Positions 26,457 to 37,561 of a DNA stretch of 40,939 nt are shown piece after piece. The stretch covers positions 1 through 40,939 of the forward strand of contig NZ_QFNM01000028.1 in NCBI RefSeq assembly GCF_003248455.1, in the 5' to 3' direction. The number at the start of each line of letters is the position of its first letter. Positions within the stretch are counted from its first letter, which is position 1. Made by a program: the position numbers and the translations under genes. The stretch comes from Brevundimonas sp. (GTDB lineage Bacteria > Pseudomonadota > Alphaproteobacteria > Caulobacterales > Caulobacteraceae). The notes beneath the pieces are model-generated. The model saw only the letters and a program-made list of their open reading frames with translations. It was not told the DNA's origin and ran no database searches.

Positions 26457-27023
26457 ATGAGGCGGCGCGCGAATCCGGCGCCGACGCGCACCATAGCCCT
26501 GGTCGGCCTGATGGGGGTGGGCAAATCGTCGGTGGGGCGCCGGTTGGCCAATCGGCTGAAACTGCCGTTCGCGGACGGGGACGTGGAGATCGAGGCGGCC
26601 GCCGGCATGACGGTGTCGGAAATCTTCGCAGCCCTGGGCGAGGAGGAGTTCCGGGCGGGCGAGGCGCGGGTGATCCGCCGCCTGCTGGAAGGCCCGCCGA
26701 TCGTCCTGGCGACCGGCGGCGGGGCGATGATGAACCCGGAGACACGGGCGTTGCTGAAGGAACGCGCCGACACCATCTGGCTGAGGGCCGACCTGGCGGT
26801 GATCGCCGAGCGGGTCGCGCGGCGCGACACCCGCCCCCTGCTGCGCGACAAGGATCCCCTGGCGGTGCTGACCGCCTTGGCCGAGACCCGCTATCCCCTC
26901 TATGGCGAGGCGGACCTGACGGTGGACGTGGGCCAGGGCTCGCACGGCCAGGCTGTCGACGCCATCCACAAGAACCTGCGCCGGCACTGGCGCAACCGGC
27001 GACGCGCGGAGACCCGGACATGA
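26457..27023 (+). CDS. aroK: Shikimate kinase
   Basis: Shikimate kinase phosphorylates shikimate at the 3-hydroxyl in aromatic amino-acid synthesis. The 188-residue P-loop protein has Walker A GLMGVGKSS at 17-25, the shikimate-binding Asp/Arg region (DGDVEIE and EEEFRAGEARVIR), the VLATGGGAMM glycine loop near 84 and the lid with RPLL near 122. The arginine-rich start (MRRRANPAPTR) is the only in-frame ATG near the fold start. Its TGA overlaps the aroB ATG (ATGA), the classic aroK-aroB order. A 21-codon frame upstream also ends in an ATGA overlap with this start. Confidence 0.96.
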   Translation: MRRRANPAPTRTIALVGLMGVGKSSVGRRLANRLKLPFADGDVEIEAAAGMTVSEIFAALGEEEFRAGEARVIRRLLEGPPIVLATGGGAMMNPETRALLKERADTIWLRADLAVIAERVARRDTRPLLRDKDPLAVLTALAETRYPLYGEADLTVDVGQGSHGQAVDAIHKNLRRHWRNRRRAETRT

Positions 27024-28126
27024 CGACAATCTCGGTCAGCGGCGGAGCCTTCGCCGCCTATGACGTCGTGGTCGGGCGCGGCCTGCTGGCCCAGGCGGGC
27101 GAGCGGATCGCGCCCCTGGCGAAAGGGCGCACGGTCATCGTCACGGACGAGACGGTGGCGGCGATCCACGGCGCGGCCCTGGCCGAATCCCTGGCGGCGG
27201 CGGGCGTGGGAAGCGAGATCTTGGCCGTGCCGGCGGGCGAGAGGTCCAAGTCCTTCGCCCAACTGGAGCGGGTGCTGGATCGGCTGCTCGAGATCGGGCT
27301 GGATCGCAAGGACGTGGTCGTGGCCCTGGGCGGCGGGGTGGTCGGCGATCTGGCCGGTCTGGCGGCGGCGCTCTACATGCGCGGGATCGACTTCGTCCAG
27401 GTTCCGACGACCCTGCTGGCCCAGGTGGATTCCTCTGTGGGCGGCAAGACGGCCATCGACACGCCGCGCGGCAAGAACCTGGTCGGCGCCTTCCATCAGC
27501 CGCGTCTGGTGCTGGCCGACATCGACGTTCTGGCCACCCTGCCGGAACGGCAGGTGCGCTCGGGCTGGGCCGAGGTGGTGAAGCACGGGCTGATCTGCGA
27601 CTCGGCCTTCTTCGACTGGCTGGCGGGCCAGGGGGCGGCGGGCGCGGGCGGCGATCCGGCGGCGCTGGAACGGGCGGTGATCCGCTCGATCGAAATCAAG
27701 AGCGCCGTGGTCGGGGAGGACGAGAAGGAGGCGGGCCGGCGCGCCCTGTTGAACCTAGGCCACACCTTCGGCCATGCGGTGGAGACCGAGGTCGGGTTCG
27801 ACGAGGACGCTCTGGCGCACGGCGAGGCGGTGGCCCTCGGCTGCTGCATGGCGTTCCGCTACTCGGCGCGCGAAGGGCTGTGTTCGGCGGCCGACGTCGA
27901 ACGGGTCGAGGCGGCGGTCGCGGCGGCGGGCCTGCCGATCCGGCTGGACCAGGCGGGGGCGTTCGCGGCGGACCGGCTGCTGGCCCTGATGGCGGGCGAC
28001 AAGAAGGCCGAGGGCGGGGCGCTGACCCTGATCCTGGCGCGCGGGATCGGCCGGGCCTTCGTCGCCAAGGGGGTGGATGCGGCCAAGGTGCGGGCCTTCC
28101 TGATCGAGGAAGGCGCATCCGCGTGA
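27020..28126 (+). CDS. aroB: 3-dehydroquinate synthase
   Basis: AroB converts DAHP to 3-dehydroquinate, the second step of the shikimate pathway, using NAD and a divalent metal. The 368-residue protein has the NAD-binding GGGVVGDLAGLAAA segment near residue 108, the substrate-binding QVPTTLLAQVDSSVGGKTA near 131, and metal ligands in GWAEVVKHG (Glu), LNLGHTFGHAVE (His) and AHGEAVALG (His). Length is typical. It overlaps aroK at its start by four bases and its TGA overlaps the ATG of the following acetyltransferase gene by one base, so the three are a coupled operon. Confidence 0.97.
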   Translation: MTTISVSGGAFAAYDVVVGRGLLAQAGERIAPLAKGRTVIVTDETVAAIHGAALAESLAAAGVGSEILAVPAGERSKSFAQLERVLDRLLEIGLDRKDVVVALGGGVVGDLAGLAAALYMRGIDFVQVPTTLLAQVDSSVGGKTAIDTPRGKNLVGAFHQPRLVLADIDVLATLPERQVRSGWAEVVKHGLICDSAFFDWLAGQGAAGAGGDPAALERAVIRSIEIKSAVVGEDEKEAGRRALLNLGHTFGHAVETEVGFDEDALAHGEAVALGCCMAFRYSAREGLCSAADVERVEAAVAAAGLPIRLDQAGAFAADRLLALMAGDKKAEGGALTLILARGIGRAFVAKGVDAAKVRAFLIEEGASA

Positions 28127-28710
28127 TGCGGATCGCCATGGTTCTGCTGGAGGATCGGTTCGTGCGGCTGGAGCCGTTCGAGGAGGCTTTGAGGGGCGAG
28201 GTGCGGGTCGCGCTGGACAGCGATCCGGACGCCTGGGACATCATGGTCGCGCCCGCCTATGGCGACCATTTCGACGGCTGGTGGGCGAGCGCTCTGGCGG
28301 CCATGCGGGCCGGGACCCGGATCGCCTATGCGGTGCGTCGACGGTCGGACGGGGCGGTGGTCGGCACGACCAGTCTGTACGAGATCAACCCGGCCTATCG
28401 GCGCTGCGAGATCGGCTCGACCTTCTACCGGCCCGAGGCGCGGGGCGGTCCGATCAATCCGGCGTGCAAACGGCTGCTGCTGGGCCACGCCTTCGACGCC
28501 GGCGCGGTGCGGGTCGAGATCGTCACCGACGCCGTCAACGCCCAAAGCCAGGCGGCGATCCTGAAGCTGGGCGCAAAGGCCGAAGGCGTGCTGAGGAAGC
28601 ACAAGATCACCTGGACCGGCCGGGCGCGCGACACGGCGATCTTCGCCGTCATCGACGACGACTGGCCCGAGGTGCGTGAGGGTCTGGACCGGCGGCTGGT
28701 GGCCTTCTAG
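28126..28710 (+). CDS. GNAT acetyltransferase, RimJ/RimL-like
   Basis: The 194-residue protein resembles GNAT_3 domain enzymes that acetylate protein N-termini or small molecules. It opens LLEDRFVRLEP, typical of this branch, and has the YAVRRRSDGAVVGTTSLYEI strands, the acetyl-CoA region around FYRPEARGGPINPACKRLLL and a C-terminal NAQSQAAILKLGAKAEG motif B. The acetyl-CoA loop (RGGPIN) lacks the strict Q/R-x-x-G-x-G pattern, as is common in the subfamily. The ATG at 28126 overlaps the aroB stop. Coupling to aroB is positional; no link to the shikimate pathway is known to me. Confidence 0.85.
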   Translation: MRIAMVLLEDRFVRLEPFEEALRGEVRVALDSDPDAWDIMVAPAYGDHFDGWWASALAAMRAGTRIAYAVRRRSDGAVVGTTSLYEINPAYRRCEIGSTFYRPEARGGPINPACKRLLLGHAFDAGAVRVEIVTDAVNAQSQAAILKLGAKAEGVLRKHKITWTGRARDTAIFAVIDDDWPEVREGLDRRLVAF

Positions 28711-29132
28711 TCGACCGCGCGGCATTGGGTGGGCTGGCGGCCCTCGACGGACCATGTGGCCAGGTCGCCCTTGCCGCGCAGTTCGATGTTGGAGGCCCGG
28801 TACCAGATGCCGTCGGCGGCGCGCTCCTGATACAGGTCCACCGCCTCGCCGGAGGAGTTGCGGACGGTGGCCATCTGGCGGGGGTTGTCGAAGTCGACGG
28901 ACAGGCGTTCCCCGTTGTCGCACAGGTAGACCGTGTGGACGACGCGGTTCAGGGTGCGGTCCTGGATCTCGGCGCCGGTGCGCTGACGGGCGGTCTGGGC
29001 CTCGATGGCGCGCGCCTTGACCTCGTCGCCGGTGCGGGGCGCCTTGTCCGGGTCGGGGCCGCAGGCGGTCAGGAGCGCCAGTGCGGCGAGGCCGCTGAAC
29101 ACGATCGACTGCGGCAGACCCGGCTTGAACAA
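28707..29132 (-). CDS. Lipoprotein with MliC-like lysozyme-inhibitor domain
   Basis: The 141-residue product has a lipoprotein signal with lipobox LLTAC (GLAALALLTACGPD) and a C-terminal beta domain matching the MliC pattern: VYLCDNGERLSVDF, then QMATVRNSSGEAVDL, ADGIWYRASNIELRGKGD and a final QPTQC. MliC/PliC proteins block c-type lysozyme at the cell envelope; the two domain cysteines (in YLCDNG and PTQC) could form the usual disulfide. I place the start at the TTG at 29132, because GGAGG lies eight bases before it; a TTG at 29147 overlaps that Shine-Dalgarno. The last bases overlap the end of the convergent acetyltransferase gene. Confidence 0.78.
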   Translation of the reverse strand: MFKPGLPQSIVFSGLAALALLTACGPDPDKAPRTGDEVKARAIEAQTARQRTGAEIQDRTLNRVVHTVYLCDNGERLSVDFDNPRQMATVRNSSGEAVDLYQERAADGIWYRASNIELRGKGDLATWSVEGRQPTQCRAVD

Positions 29133-29169
29133 CGCGATTTCCTCCAACGGCGCCGCTTGGCGCGGCGAT

Positions 29170-29652
29170 CTAACGTGCGCGGACTGGCGCCGTTCCCCGC
29201 CGCTGGCGGAAGAAGGACCGGAGCAGGGCCGACGCCTCCTCCGCCAGAAGCCCCGAGTCGGTCGCCGGGCGCCAGTGGCAGGTCGGCTGTTCGAACAGGC
29301 GCGGGCCGTGGACGACGGCTCCGCCCTTGGGATCGTCCGCAGCCCAGACGACGCGGCCGATGCGGGCGTGGCTGATGGCGCCGGCGCACATGGCGCACGG
29401 CTCCAGCGTCACATAGAGGGTCAGGCCGGTCAGGCGATAGTTCTCCAGCGCCGTCGCGCCCCGCCGCATGGCCACGATCTCGGCGTGAGCGGTGGGGTCG
29501 TGGGCGCCGATCGGGCCGTTGGCGCCGGTCGCGACCACCTTGCCCGAGGTCGGATCGACAAGAATTGCGCCCACCGGCACCTCTCCTGCGTCCGCCGCCG
29601 CTTGCGCTTGGTCCAGCGCCATGCGCATGAACCGCTCATCATGGTCCGCCAT
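29170..29652 (-). CDS. tadA: tRNA-specific adenosine deaminase
   Basis: TadA deaminates adenosine 34 of tRNA-Arg(ACG) to inosine, an essential wobble modification. The 160-residue zinc enzyme has the catalytic pair His56-Ala-Glu58 (DPTAHAEIV) and zinc cysteines Cys86 and Cys89 (TLEPCAMCAGA), and the family helix with VVWAADDPKGGAV. The start at 29652 (MADHDERFMRM) fits homologues but overlaps the divergent pseudouridine synthase start by 12 bases and has no Shine-Dalgarno; an internal ATG at 29628 would avoid the overlap. Confidence 0.94.
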   Translation of the reverse strand: MADHDERFMRMALDQAQAAADAGEVPVGAILVDPTSGKVVATGANGPIGAHDPTAHAEIVAMRRGATALENYRLTGLTLYVTLEPCAMCAGAISHARIGRVVWAADDPKGGAVVHGPRLFEQPTCHWRPATDSGLLAEEASALLRSFFRQRRGTAPVRAR

Positions 29653-31161
29653 ACAGACGACAACGACAAGAAGCCCCGCGCCCGTCAAGACGAACGGTCG
29701 CCGCGGCCCTTCAAATCCTCCGGTCCCCGCAAGAGCGGCGACGGGACGAGATCATTCGGCGACAAGCCGCGCAGTCCTCGCGACGACGGCGCCAAGCGTT
29801 TCGGGGCCAAGGCCGATCGGCCGCGCACCGACAAGCCTCGCACCGACAAGAGCGGCAAGTCCAAGACGCCGGAGACCCCGCTGCGCGCCGAGCGAATCGC
29901 CAAGACCATGGCCCGCGCCGGCATCGCCTCGCGCCGCGAGGTCGAGCGGCTGATCGGCCTGGGCAAGGTGGCGGTCAACGGCCGCATCCTGGACACGCCC
30001 GCCACCCTGGTGACGCGCGACGACGTGATCACCGTGGACGGCAAGCCGATCGGCTCGACCCAGGCGACGCGCGTCTGGCGCTATCACAAGCCCGCGGGCC
30101 TGCTGACCAGCCACAGCGATCCGACCGGGCGGCCGACGGTGTTCGACGCCCTGCCGGCCGGCCTGCCGCGCGTGATCTCGGTCGGGCGACTGGACCTGGC
30201 GACCGAGGGGTTGCTGCTGCTGACCAACGACGGCGAACTGAGCCGGGCGCTGGAGCTGCCCTCGACCTCGCTGGTGCGCCAGTACCGGGCGCGGGCGCGG
30301 GGGAAGATCACCCAAGCCCAGCTGGACGCGCTGAAGGACGGGGTCGTCGTGGACGGCGTGTCCTATGGCCCCATCGAGGCGACGCTGGACAAGGCCAAGG
30401 AGAGCAAGTCCGAGGACGGCAAGGCCCCGGCGAACCTGTGGATTTCGATCTCGATCACCGAGGGCAAGAACCGCGAGGTCCGCAAGGTGCTGGAGTCGGT
30501 CGGCCTGACGGTCAACCGGCTGATCCGCCTGGCCTATGGCCCGTTCCGCCTGGACGTCCTGCCCGTGGGCGCGGTCGAGGAGGTCGGGCCGCGCGTGATC
30601 CGCGAGATGCTGGCCGATTACATCCGGCCCGACAACCTGCCCACCGGCAATACGGTCGAGACGCCCGCGCCCATCCCCGGCCGTCGGGTGTCCACGCCCA
30701 TCGTCAAGGGCCGCTCGGGCTCGGCCATGTCGGACCCGTCGAGGAAGCCCAGCCGGGTCCGCGCCGCCGAGACCGCCCAGGCGGATGCCGTCGAGCGCCG
30801 CGAGCGTCCGATCAAGAAGGCGGGCTGGGCCAAGGCCGCGCCCCGGTTCGAGCACGCCAAGACCTTCAAGCCCCGCGAACGCACGGCGGCCGACGGCGAC
30901 CGGCCCAAGCGCGCCTCGAATCCACAGGAGGGCGGCGACCGGGCCAAACGCCCGTTCAAGCCTCGCGACGACCAGTTCATCGACGACCGGCGCAAGCCCG
31001 CCGGGCCGCGTTCGGGCGCCAAGCCCGCCGGCCGTTCGGGCGGAGCCGTGGGCGGCCGCGACTTCAAGCCGCGCCCAGGATCGGGCGGCGGCAAACCGGC
31101 CGGTCCGTCGGGAACCAGCGGGCGCGGACCCGGGGGCAAGCCCCGCGCGCCGCGCGGCTGA
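29641..31161 (+). CDS. rluB: 23S rRNA/other RNA pseudouridine synthase, RluB family, with long charged tails
   Basis: The 506-residue protein carries an S4 RNA-binding domain (about residues 85-135, RIAKTMARAGIASRREVERL) and a pseudouridine synthase domain with catalytic Asp185 in GRLDLATEGLLLL. The family member RluB modifies 23S rRNA position 2605. Two disordered regions flank it: about 80 residues at the N-terminus with RPRTDKPRTDK repeats, and about 170 at the C-terminus rich in Lys, Arg, Pro and Gly (PRSGAKPAGRSGG). These presumably bind RNA. The ATG at 29641 lies inside the antisense start region of tadA and has no clear Shine-Dalgarno. RsmD follows three bases later. Confidence 0.9.
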   Translation: MVRHTDDNDKKPRARQDERSPRPFKSSGPRKSGDGTRSFGDKPRSPRDDGAKRFGAKADRPRTDKPRTDKSGKSKTPETPLRAERIAKTMARAGIASRREVERLIGLGKVAVNGRILDTPATLVTRDDVITVDGKPIGSTQATRVWRYHKPAGLLTSHSDPTGRPTVFDALPAGLPRVISVGRLDLATEGLLLLTNDGELSRALELPSTSLVRQYRARARGKITQAQLDALKDGVVVDGVSYGPIEATLDKAKESKSEDGKAPANLWISISITEGKNREVRKVLESVGLTVNRLIRLAYGPFRLDVLPVGAVEEVGPRVIREMLADYIRPDNLPTGNTVETPAPIPGRRVSTPIVKGRSGSAMSDPSRKPSRVRAAETAQADAVERRERPIKKAGWAKAAPRFEHAKTFKPRERTAADGDRPKRASNPQEGGDRAKRPFKPRDDQFIDDRRKPAGPRSGAKPAGRSGGAVGGRDFKPRPGSGGGKPAGPSGTSGRGPGGKPRAPRG

Positions 31162-31164
31162 TCC

Positions 31165-31737
31165 ATGCGGATCGTCGCCGGCGCCCTGAAGGGCCGGGCC
31201 ATCGTCGCGCCGGAGGGGCAGGGCACGCGCCCGACCTCCGACCGGGCGCGCCAGGCCGTGTTCAATGTTCTGGAACATGCATCGTGGGGTCGGCCGCTGC
31301 ACGGCCTGCGGGTCATCGACCTCTACGCCGGATCGGGCGCCCTGGGGTTCGAGGCGATCAGCCGGGGCGCGGTCTTCGGCCTGTTCGTGGAGACCGACGA
31401 CGCCGCGCGCGGCGCCATCCGCGAGAACGCCGACGCCTATGGGCTGATGGGGCGCACGCGGGTGCATCGGCGCAGCGCGACCGACCTGGGCGCGCGGCCC
31501 GGCCCCATCGCGGAGGCATTCGACATCGCCTTCCTGGACCCGCCGTATGCCAAGGGGCTGGGGGAGCAGACCCTGGCTCGCCTGGCCGAGGGCGGCTGGC
31601 TGAAGCCCGGCGCCCTGGCGGTGTTCGAGCGCGGATCGGACGAGCCGGATATCGACACGCCCGGCTATGACCGGCTGGACGCGCGCGATTATGGCGCGGC
31701 GCGGGTGCTGTTCCTGCGGGCCAGGACCGGCGCCTGA
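31165..31737 (+). CDS. rsmD: 16S rRNA (guanine(966)-N2)-methyltransferase
   Basis: RsmD methylates G966 of 16S rRNA in the 30S head. The 190-residue protein begins MRIVAGALKGRAI, typical of the family, with a Rossmann SAM-binding motif LYAGSGALGFEA near 53-64, the RPTSDRARQAVFNVL segment, and the catalytic DPPY at 125-128. It starts three bases after the pseudouridine synthase stop, so two rRNA-modifying enzymes share one transcript. It ends 15 bases before the end of the convergent metH gene. Confidence 0.94.
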   Translation: MRIVAGALKGRAIVAPEGQGTRPTSDRARQAVFNVLEHASWGRPLHGLRVIDLYAGSGALGFEAISRGAVFGLFVETDDAARGAIRENADAYGLMGRTRVHRRSATDLGARPGPIAEAFDIAFLDPPYAKGLGEQTLARLAEGGWLKPGALAVFERGSDEPDIDTPGYDRLDARDYGAARVLFLRARTGA

Positions 31738-31752
31738 CGATTTTAGCCTGGC

Positions 31753-34419
<2,667 letters not shown>

Positions 34420-34428
34420 GCAAAAACT

Positions 34429-34557
34429 CCGCTCATCCCGGCGAAAGCCGGGACCCAGTGCTTTCGGGAGGCACGGTGCTTGGGATTGAGGGCGAGGATA
34501 TCCGTCCGACGATTATCGCCCAAAGAACTGGGTCCCGGCTTTCGCCGGGATGAGCGG
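34429..34557. repeat. Inverted-repeat element between the metH genes
   Basis: Two perfect 31-bp arms, 34429-34459 and 34527-34557, in inverted orientation with a 67-bp loop that contains a further few matching bases next to the arms. Each arm has its own short palindrome, CCCGGCGAAAGCCGGG. The arms read CTCATCCCGGCGAAAGCC onward. This kind of intergenic palindrome is common in alphaproteobacterial genomes (often called a repeated palindromic element), and the RNA would fold into a very stable hairpin. Only this one copy lies in the window. Confidence 0.92.
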
Positions 34558-34570
34558 GAGAGGGCAGGCA

Positions 34571-35653
34571 TCACGCCACCAACTCGAACGGTTCGAGGCC
34601 GGACAGACGCAGGGCCGCCGGCCGTTCCGGGATCGCGCGCGGCTTCAGCGGCGCGACGTCTTCGGCGACGTGCCGGATGTGATCCGGCGTGGTGCCGCAG
34701 CAGCCGCCGACGATGTTGACCAGGCCCGACGCGGCCCATTCCTCGATGAAGTGGGCGGTCTCGTGGGGCTGTTCGTCGTACTGGCCCATGGCGTTGGGCA
34801 GGCCGGCGTTGGGATAGGCGGCGACCAGGGTGTCGGCGACGCGGCTCAGTTCGGCGATGAAGGGCCGCATCAGGTCGGCGCCCAGGGCGCAGTTGAAGCC
34901 GACGGCGAAGGGCTTGGCGTGGCGCACGCTGTTCCAGAACGCCTCGGCCGTCTGACCCGACAGGGTGCGCCCCGAGCGGTCGGTGATCGTGCCCGAAATC
35001 CAGATGGGCAGGGCGTCCATGCCCTCGTCCTCCAGATCCTTGATCGCCTTGATAGCGGCCTTGCAGTTCAGCGTGTCGGTGATGGTCTCGATCAGATAGA
35101 GGTCGACGCCGCCTTCGTTCAGCGCCTTCACCTGATGGCGATAGGCCTCATAGACTTGGTCGAAGGTCACGCTGCGGGCGCCGGGGTCGTTCACGTCGGA
35201 CGACATGGACAGCATCTTGTTCAGCGGGCCGATGGAGCCGGCGGCGAAGCGGGGTTTGTTCGGCTGCTTCTCCGTCCAGCGGTCGGCGGCGGCGCGGGCC
35301 AGTTTCGCGCCTTCCAGATTGATGTCCCAGACGGCTTGAGCATCCAGGGCGTAGTCCTCCTGGGCGATGGTGGTGCCCGAGAAGGTGTTGGTCTCGGAGA
35401 TGTCGGCGCCGGCGGCGTAATACTGGTCGTGCAGGTCGGCGATGATGTCGGGGCGGGTGATGCAGAGGATGTCGTTGTTCCCCTTCATCTGATGCGCCTC
35501 GTCATAGCCGTTGGCCGCGACGAAACGGTCAGCGCGGAAGTCGGCCTCGGTCAGGCCGCGACGCTGGATCATCACGCCCCAGCTGCCGTCGAGAACCAGA
35601 ATCCTTTCGTTGGCCGCCTGATGCAGGGCGGCGATGCGTTGGGCGCGGTTCAC
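34571..35653 (-). CDS. metH: Methionine synthase, homocysteine-binding part
   Basis: First of the two methionine synthase genes. The 360-residue product is the homocysteine S-methyltransferase barrel, which binds homocysteine through zinc held by three cysteines: Cys in VGFNCALGADL and the pair in NIVGGCCGTTPDH. The N-terminus ILVLDGSWGVMIQRRGL is typical of MetH. It starts with GTG at 35653, which overlaps the metF stop (GTGA), so translation is coupled to metF. The frame is open upstream, but that is antisense or out-of-frame with metF. It must work with the product of the downstream gene, which supplies the folate, cobalamin and reactivation domains. Confidence 0.94.
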   Translation of the reverse strand: MNRAQRIAALHQAANERILVLDGSWGVMIQRRGLTEADFRADRFVAANGYDEAHQMKGNNDILCITRPDIIADLHDQYYAAGADISETNTFSGTTIAQEDYALDAQAVWDINLEGAKLARAAADRWTEKQPNKPRFAAGSIGPLNKMLSMSSDVNDPGARSVTFDQVYEAYRHQVKALNEGGVDLYLIETITDTLNCKAAIKAIKDLEDEGMDALPIWISGTITDRSGRTLSGQTAEAFWNSVRHAKPFAVGFNCALGADLMRPFIAELSRVADTLVAAYPNAGLPNAMGQYDEQPHETAHFIEEWAASGLVNIVGGCCGTTPDHIRHVAEDVAPLKPRAIPERPAALRLSGLEPFELVA

Positions 35654-36600
35654 GACGCCGTCTCCCGCACGCCCAGAACGCGGCAGATGGCATAGACCAG
35701 ATCGGCGCGGTTTAGGGTGTAGAAGTGGAAGTCCTGGAAGCCTTCTTCCTGCAGCCGGGCGCAGGTCTCGGCGGCGACCGAGGCGGCCAGCAGCTTGCGG
35801 GTCTCGGGATCGTCGTCCAGGCCGTCGAAATGAGCCTTCAACCAGTCGGGAATGCTGGCGCCGCAGGCGCCGCACATCCGCGTCAGGCCGGCGAAGTTGG
35901 ACACGGGCATGATCCCGGGGATCAGCGGAATGGTCACGCCCGCCGCCCGCACCCGGTCGCGGAATCGCAGGAAGGCGTCGATGTCGAAGAAGAACTGGCT
36001 GACCGCACGGGTCGCCCCGGCGTCCACCTTGGCCTTCAACACCGCGATGTCGTGGTCGATGGAGGGGCTTTCGGGGTGTTTCTCAGGGTAGGCGCCGACC
36101 GTGACGTCGAACCCGCCGACGCGGCCGATGGCGGCGGTCAGTTCGGTGGCGTTGGCATAGCCGTCGGCGCGGGGCCGATAGGCGCCGCCGATCCCGGTCG
36201 ATCCCGGCGGGTCGCCGCGCAGGGCGACGATGTGGTCGACGCCGATGGTCTTGTAGCCCTCGATGACTTCGTCGACCTCGTCGCGGCTGGCCTCGACGCA
36301 GGTCAGATGGGCGGCGGGGCGAAGGCTGGTTTCAGCGATGATGCGCTGGACCGTGCGGTGCGTGCGTTCGCGCGTCGAACCGCCCGCGCCATAGGTGACG
36401 GAGACGAAGGCGGGGTTCAGCGGCTCCAGCCGGCGGATCGCCTTCCAAAGATTGGCCTCGGCCTCGTCGCTCTTGGGCGGAAAGAATTCGAAAGAGACGC
36501 GCACGGCGTCCTGATTCGATCCGGCGCGGGCGACCGGTCCCAGCGGCGACAGCAGCAGGGCGCGGGCCTCGGCCAGGTTCAAAGAGGCGGGAGAGGCCAT
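35650..36600 (-). CDS. metF: 5,10-methylenetetrahydrofolate reductase
   Basis: MetF reduces methylenetetrahydrofolate to methyl-tetrahydrofolate, the methyl donor for MetH. The 316-residue FAD protein has the family opening VRVSFEFFPPKSDEAEANLW, with the catalytic Glu in that strand, the SVTYGAGGSTRERT loop near residue 75, HIVALRGDPPG near 135 and the FFFDIDAFLRF region near 210. The ATG at 36600-36598 overlaps the TGA of the upstream regulator gene by one base, and its own TGA overlaps the following metH start. The genetic coupling of MetF with MetH fits the pathway exactly. Confidence 0.95.
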   Translation of the reverse strand: MASPASLNLAEARALLLSPLGPVARAGSNQDAVRVSFEFFPPKSDEAEANLWKAIRRLEPLNPAFVSVTYGAGGSTRERTHRTVQRIIAETSLRPAAHLTCVEASRDEVDEVIEGYKTIGVDHIVALRGDPPGSTGIGGAYRPRADGYANATELTAAIGRVGGFDVTVGAYPEKHPESPSIDHDIAVLKAKVDAGATRAVSQFFFDIDAFLRFRDRVRAAGVTIPLIPGIMPVSNFAGLTRMCGACGASIPDWLKAHFDGLDDDPETRKLLAASVAAETCARLQEEGFQDFHFYTLNRADLVYAICRVLGVRETAS

Positions 36601-37559
36601 CAGGCGGTCTTTCTGTCCTGGACGCAGCGTTCCGCCGTCCAGATGGTCACGGTCAGGCCCTCGGCGTCGTGGGGCAGGGCGATGGGAGCGGACGGGGTCA
36701 GGCCGCCATCCAGCAGCCAGCCGTTGATCTCGCTGTCGGCGAAGCCCAGGCGGCGATGCTGGTGCGCCTCGCGCATATGTTCGAAATCGTGCGGGGCGAA
36801 GTCGACGATGACCAGCCGACCGCCGGGGCTGACCAGACGCGCGGCTTCGGCGACGGCGGCGGCCGGATCGGACAGATAGTGCAGCACCTGGTGCACGATC
36901 ACCAGATCGGCGCTGGCGGCGGGTAGGCGTGTAGCGAAGATGTCGCCGTGGCGCAGCTCGACCTGTTCGACGCCCGCCTTGGAGACATTGGTGCGGGCGA
37001 TGTTGAGCATGTTCTGGCTGAGGTCCAGCCCGACCGACATCTTGGCCTTCTTGCCGAACAGGGTCAGCATCCGACCCGAGCCGGTGCCCAGATCGACGAC
37101 CCGCTCGAACGGGCCGGGGCCGATCGCCTTTTCCAGCGCCGCCTCGACGGCGTTTTCGCTGACATAGAGAGAGCGCAGGCGGTCCCATTGGGGGGCAACT
37201 TGCTCGAAATAGCTGGCGGCGGCTTCCTCGCGGTCCTTGCGGACCTCGTCCAGGCGGCGGTGATCCGCCTCGCCCGCATCCTCGGCCAGGATGTCCAGCA
37301 CCGTGTCGATCAGGCGGCGCGCCTGGGCGTCGTGCGACAGCCGGTAATAGACGCGGGCGCCGTCCGGGAATCGCTCGATAAGACCCGCGTCGGTCATCAG
37401 CTTCAGATGGCGGGACACGCGGGGCTGGCTCTGGTCCAGGATGCGCGACATCTCCATGACCGAAAGCTCCTCCGCCGCCAGCAGGGACAGGATGCGCAGG
37501 CGGGTCGGCTCGCCGGCGGCGCGCAGGGCTTCGACGGTCTGGTCGGCGGAGAGGTTCAT
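36600..37559 (-). CDS. sahR: ArsR-family regulator fused to a SAM-methyltransferase domain (SahR-like)
   Basis: The 319-residue protein has an ArsR winged helix-turn-helix (about 8-75, PTRLRILSLLAAEELSVMEM and QPRVSRHLKLMTDAGLIERF) and a class I methyltransferase domain (about 115-260) with SAM motif I VVDLGTGSG at 154-162. It lacks the cysteines expected of metal-sensing ArsR proteins. ArsR proteins with this fusion placed before metF and metH are known as SahR in alphaproteobacteria, where S-adenosylhomocysteine is the effector that controls methionine-cycle genes; here that is an inference from architecture and context. The ATG at 37559 lies two bases after a 28-bp palindrome, so it is likely autoregulated. 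A TTG at 37595 would read through the palindrome and is less likely. Confidence 0.88.
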   Translation of the reverse strand: MNLSADQTVEALRAAGEPTRLRILSLLAAEELSVMEMSRILDQSQPRVSRHLKLMTDAGLIERFPDGARVYYRLSHDAQARRLIDTVLDILAEDAGEADHRRLDEVRKDREEAAASYFEQVAPQWDRLRSLYVSENAVEAALEKAIGPGPFERVVDLGTGSGRMLTLFGKKAKMSVGLDLSQNMLNIARTNVSKAGVEQVELRHGDIFATRLPAASADLVIVHQVLHYLSDPAAAVAEAARLVSPGGRLVIVDFAPHDFEHMREAHQHRRLGFADSEINGWLLDGGLTPSAPIALPHDAEGLTVTIWTAERCVQDRKTA

Positions 37560-37561
37560 GT

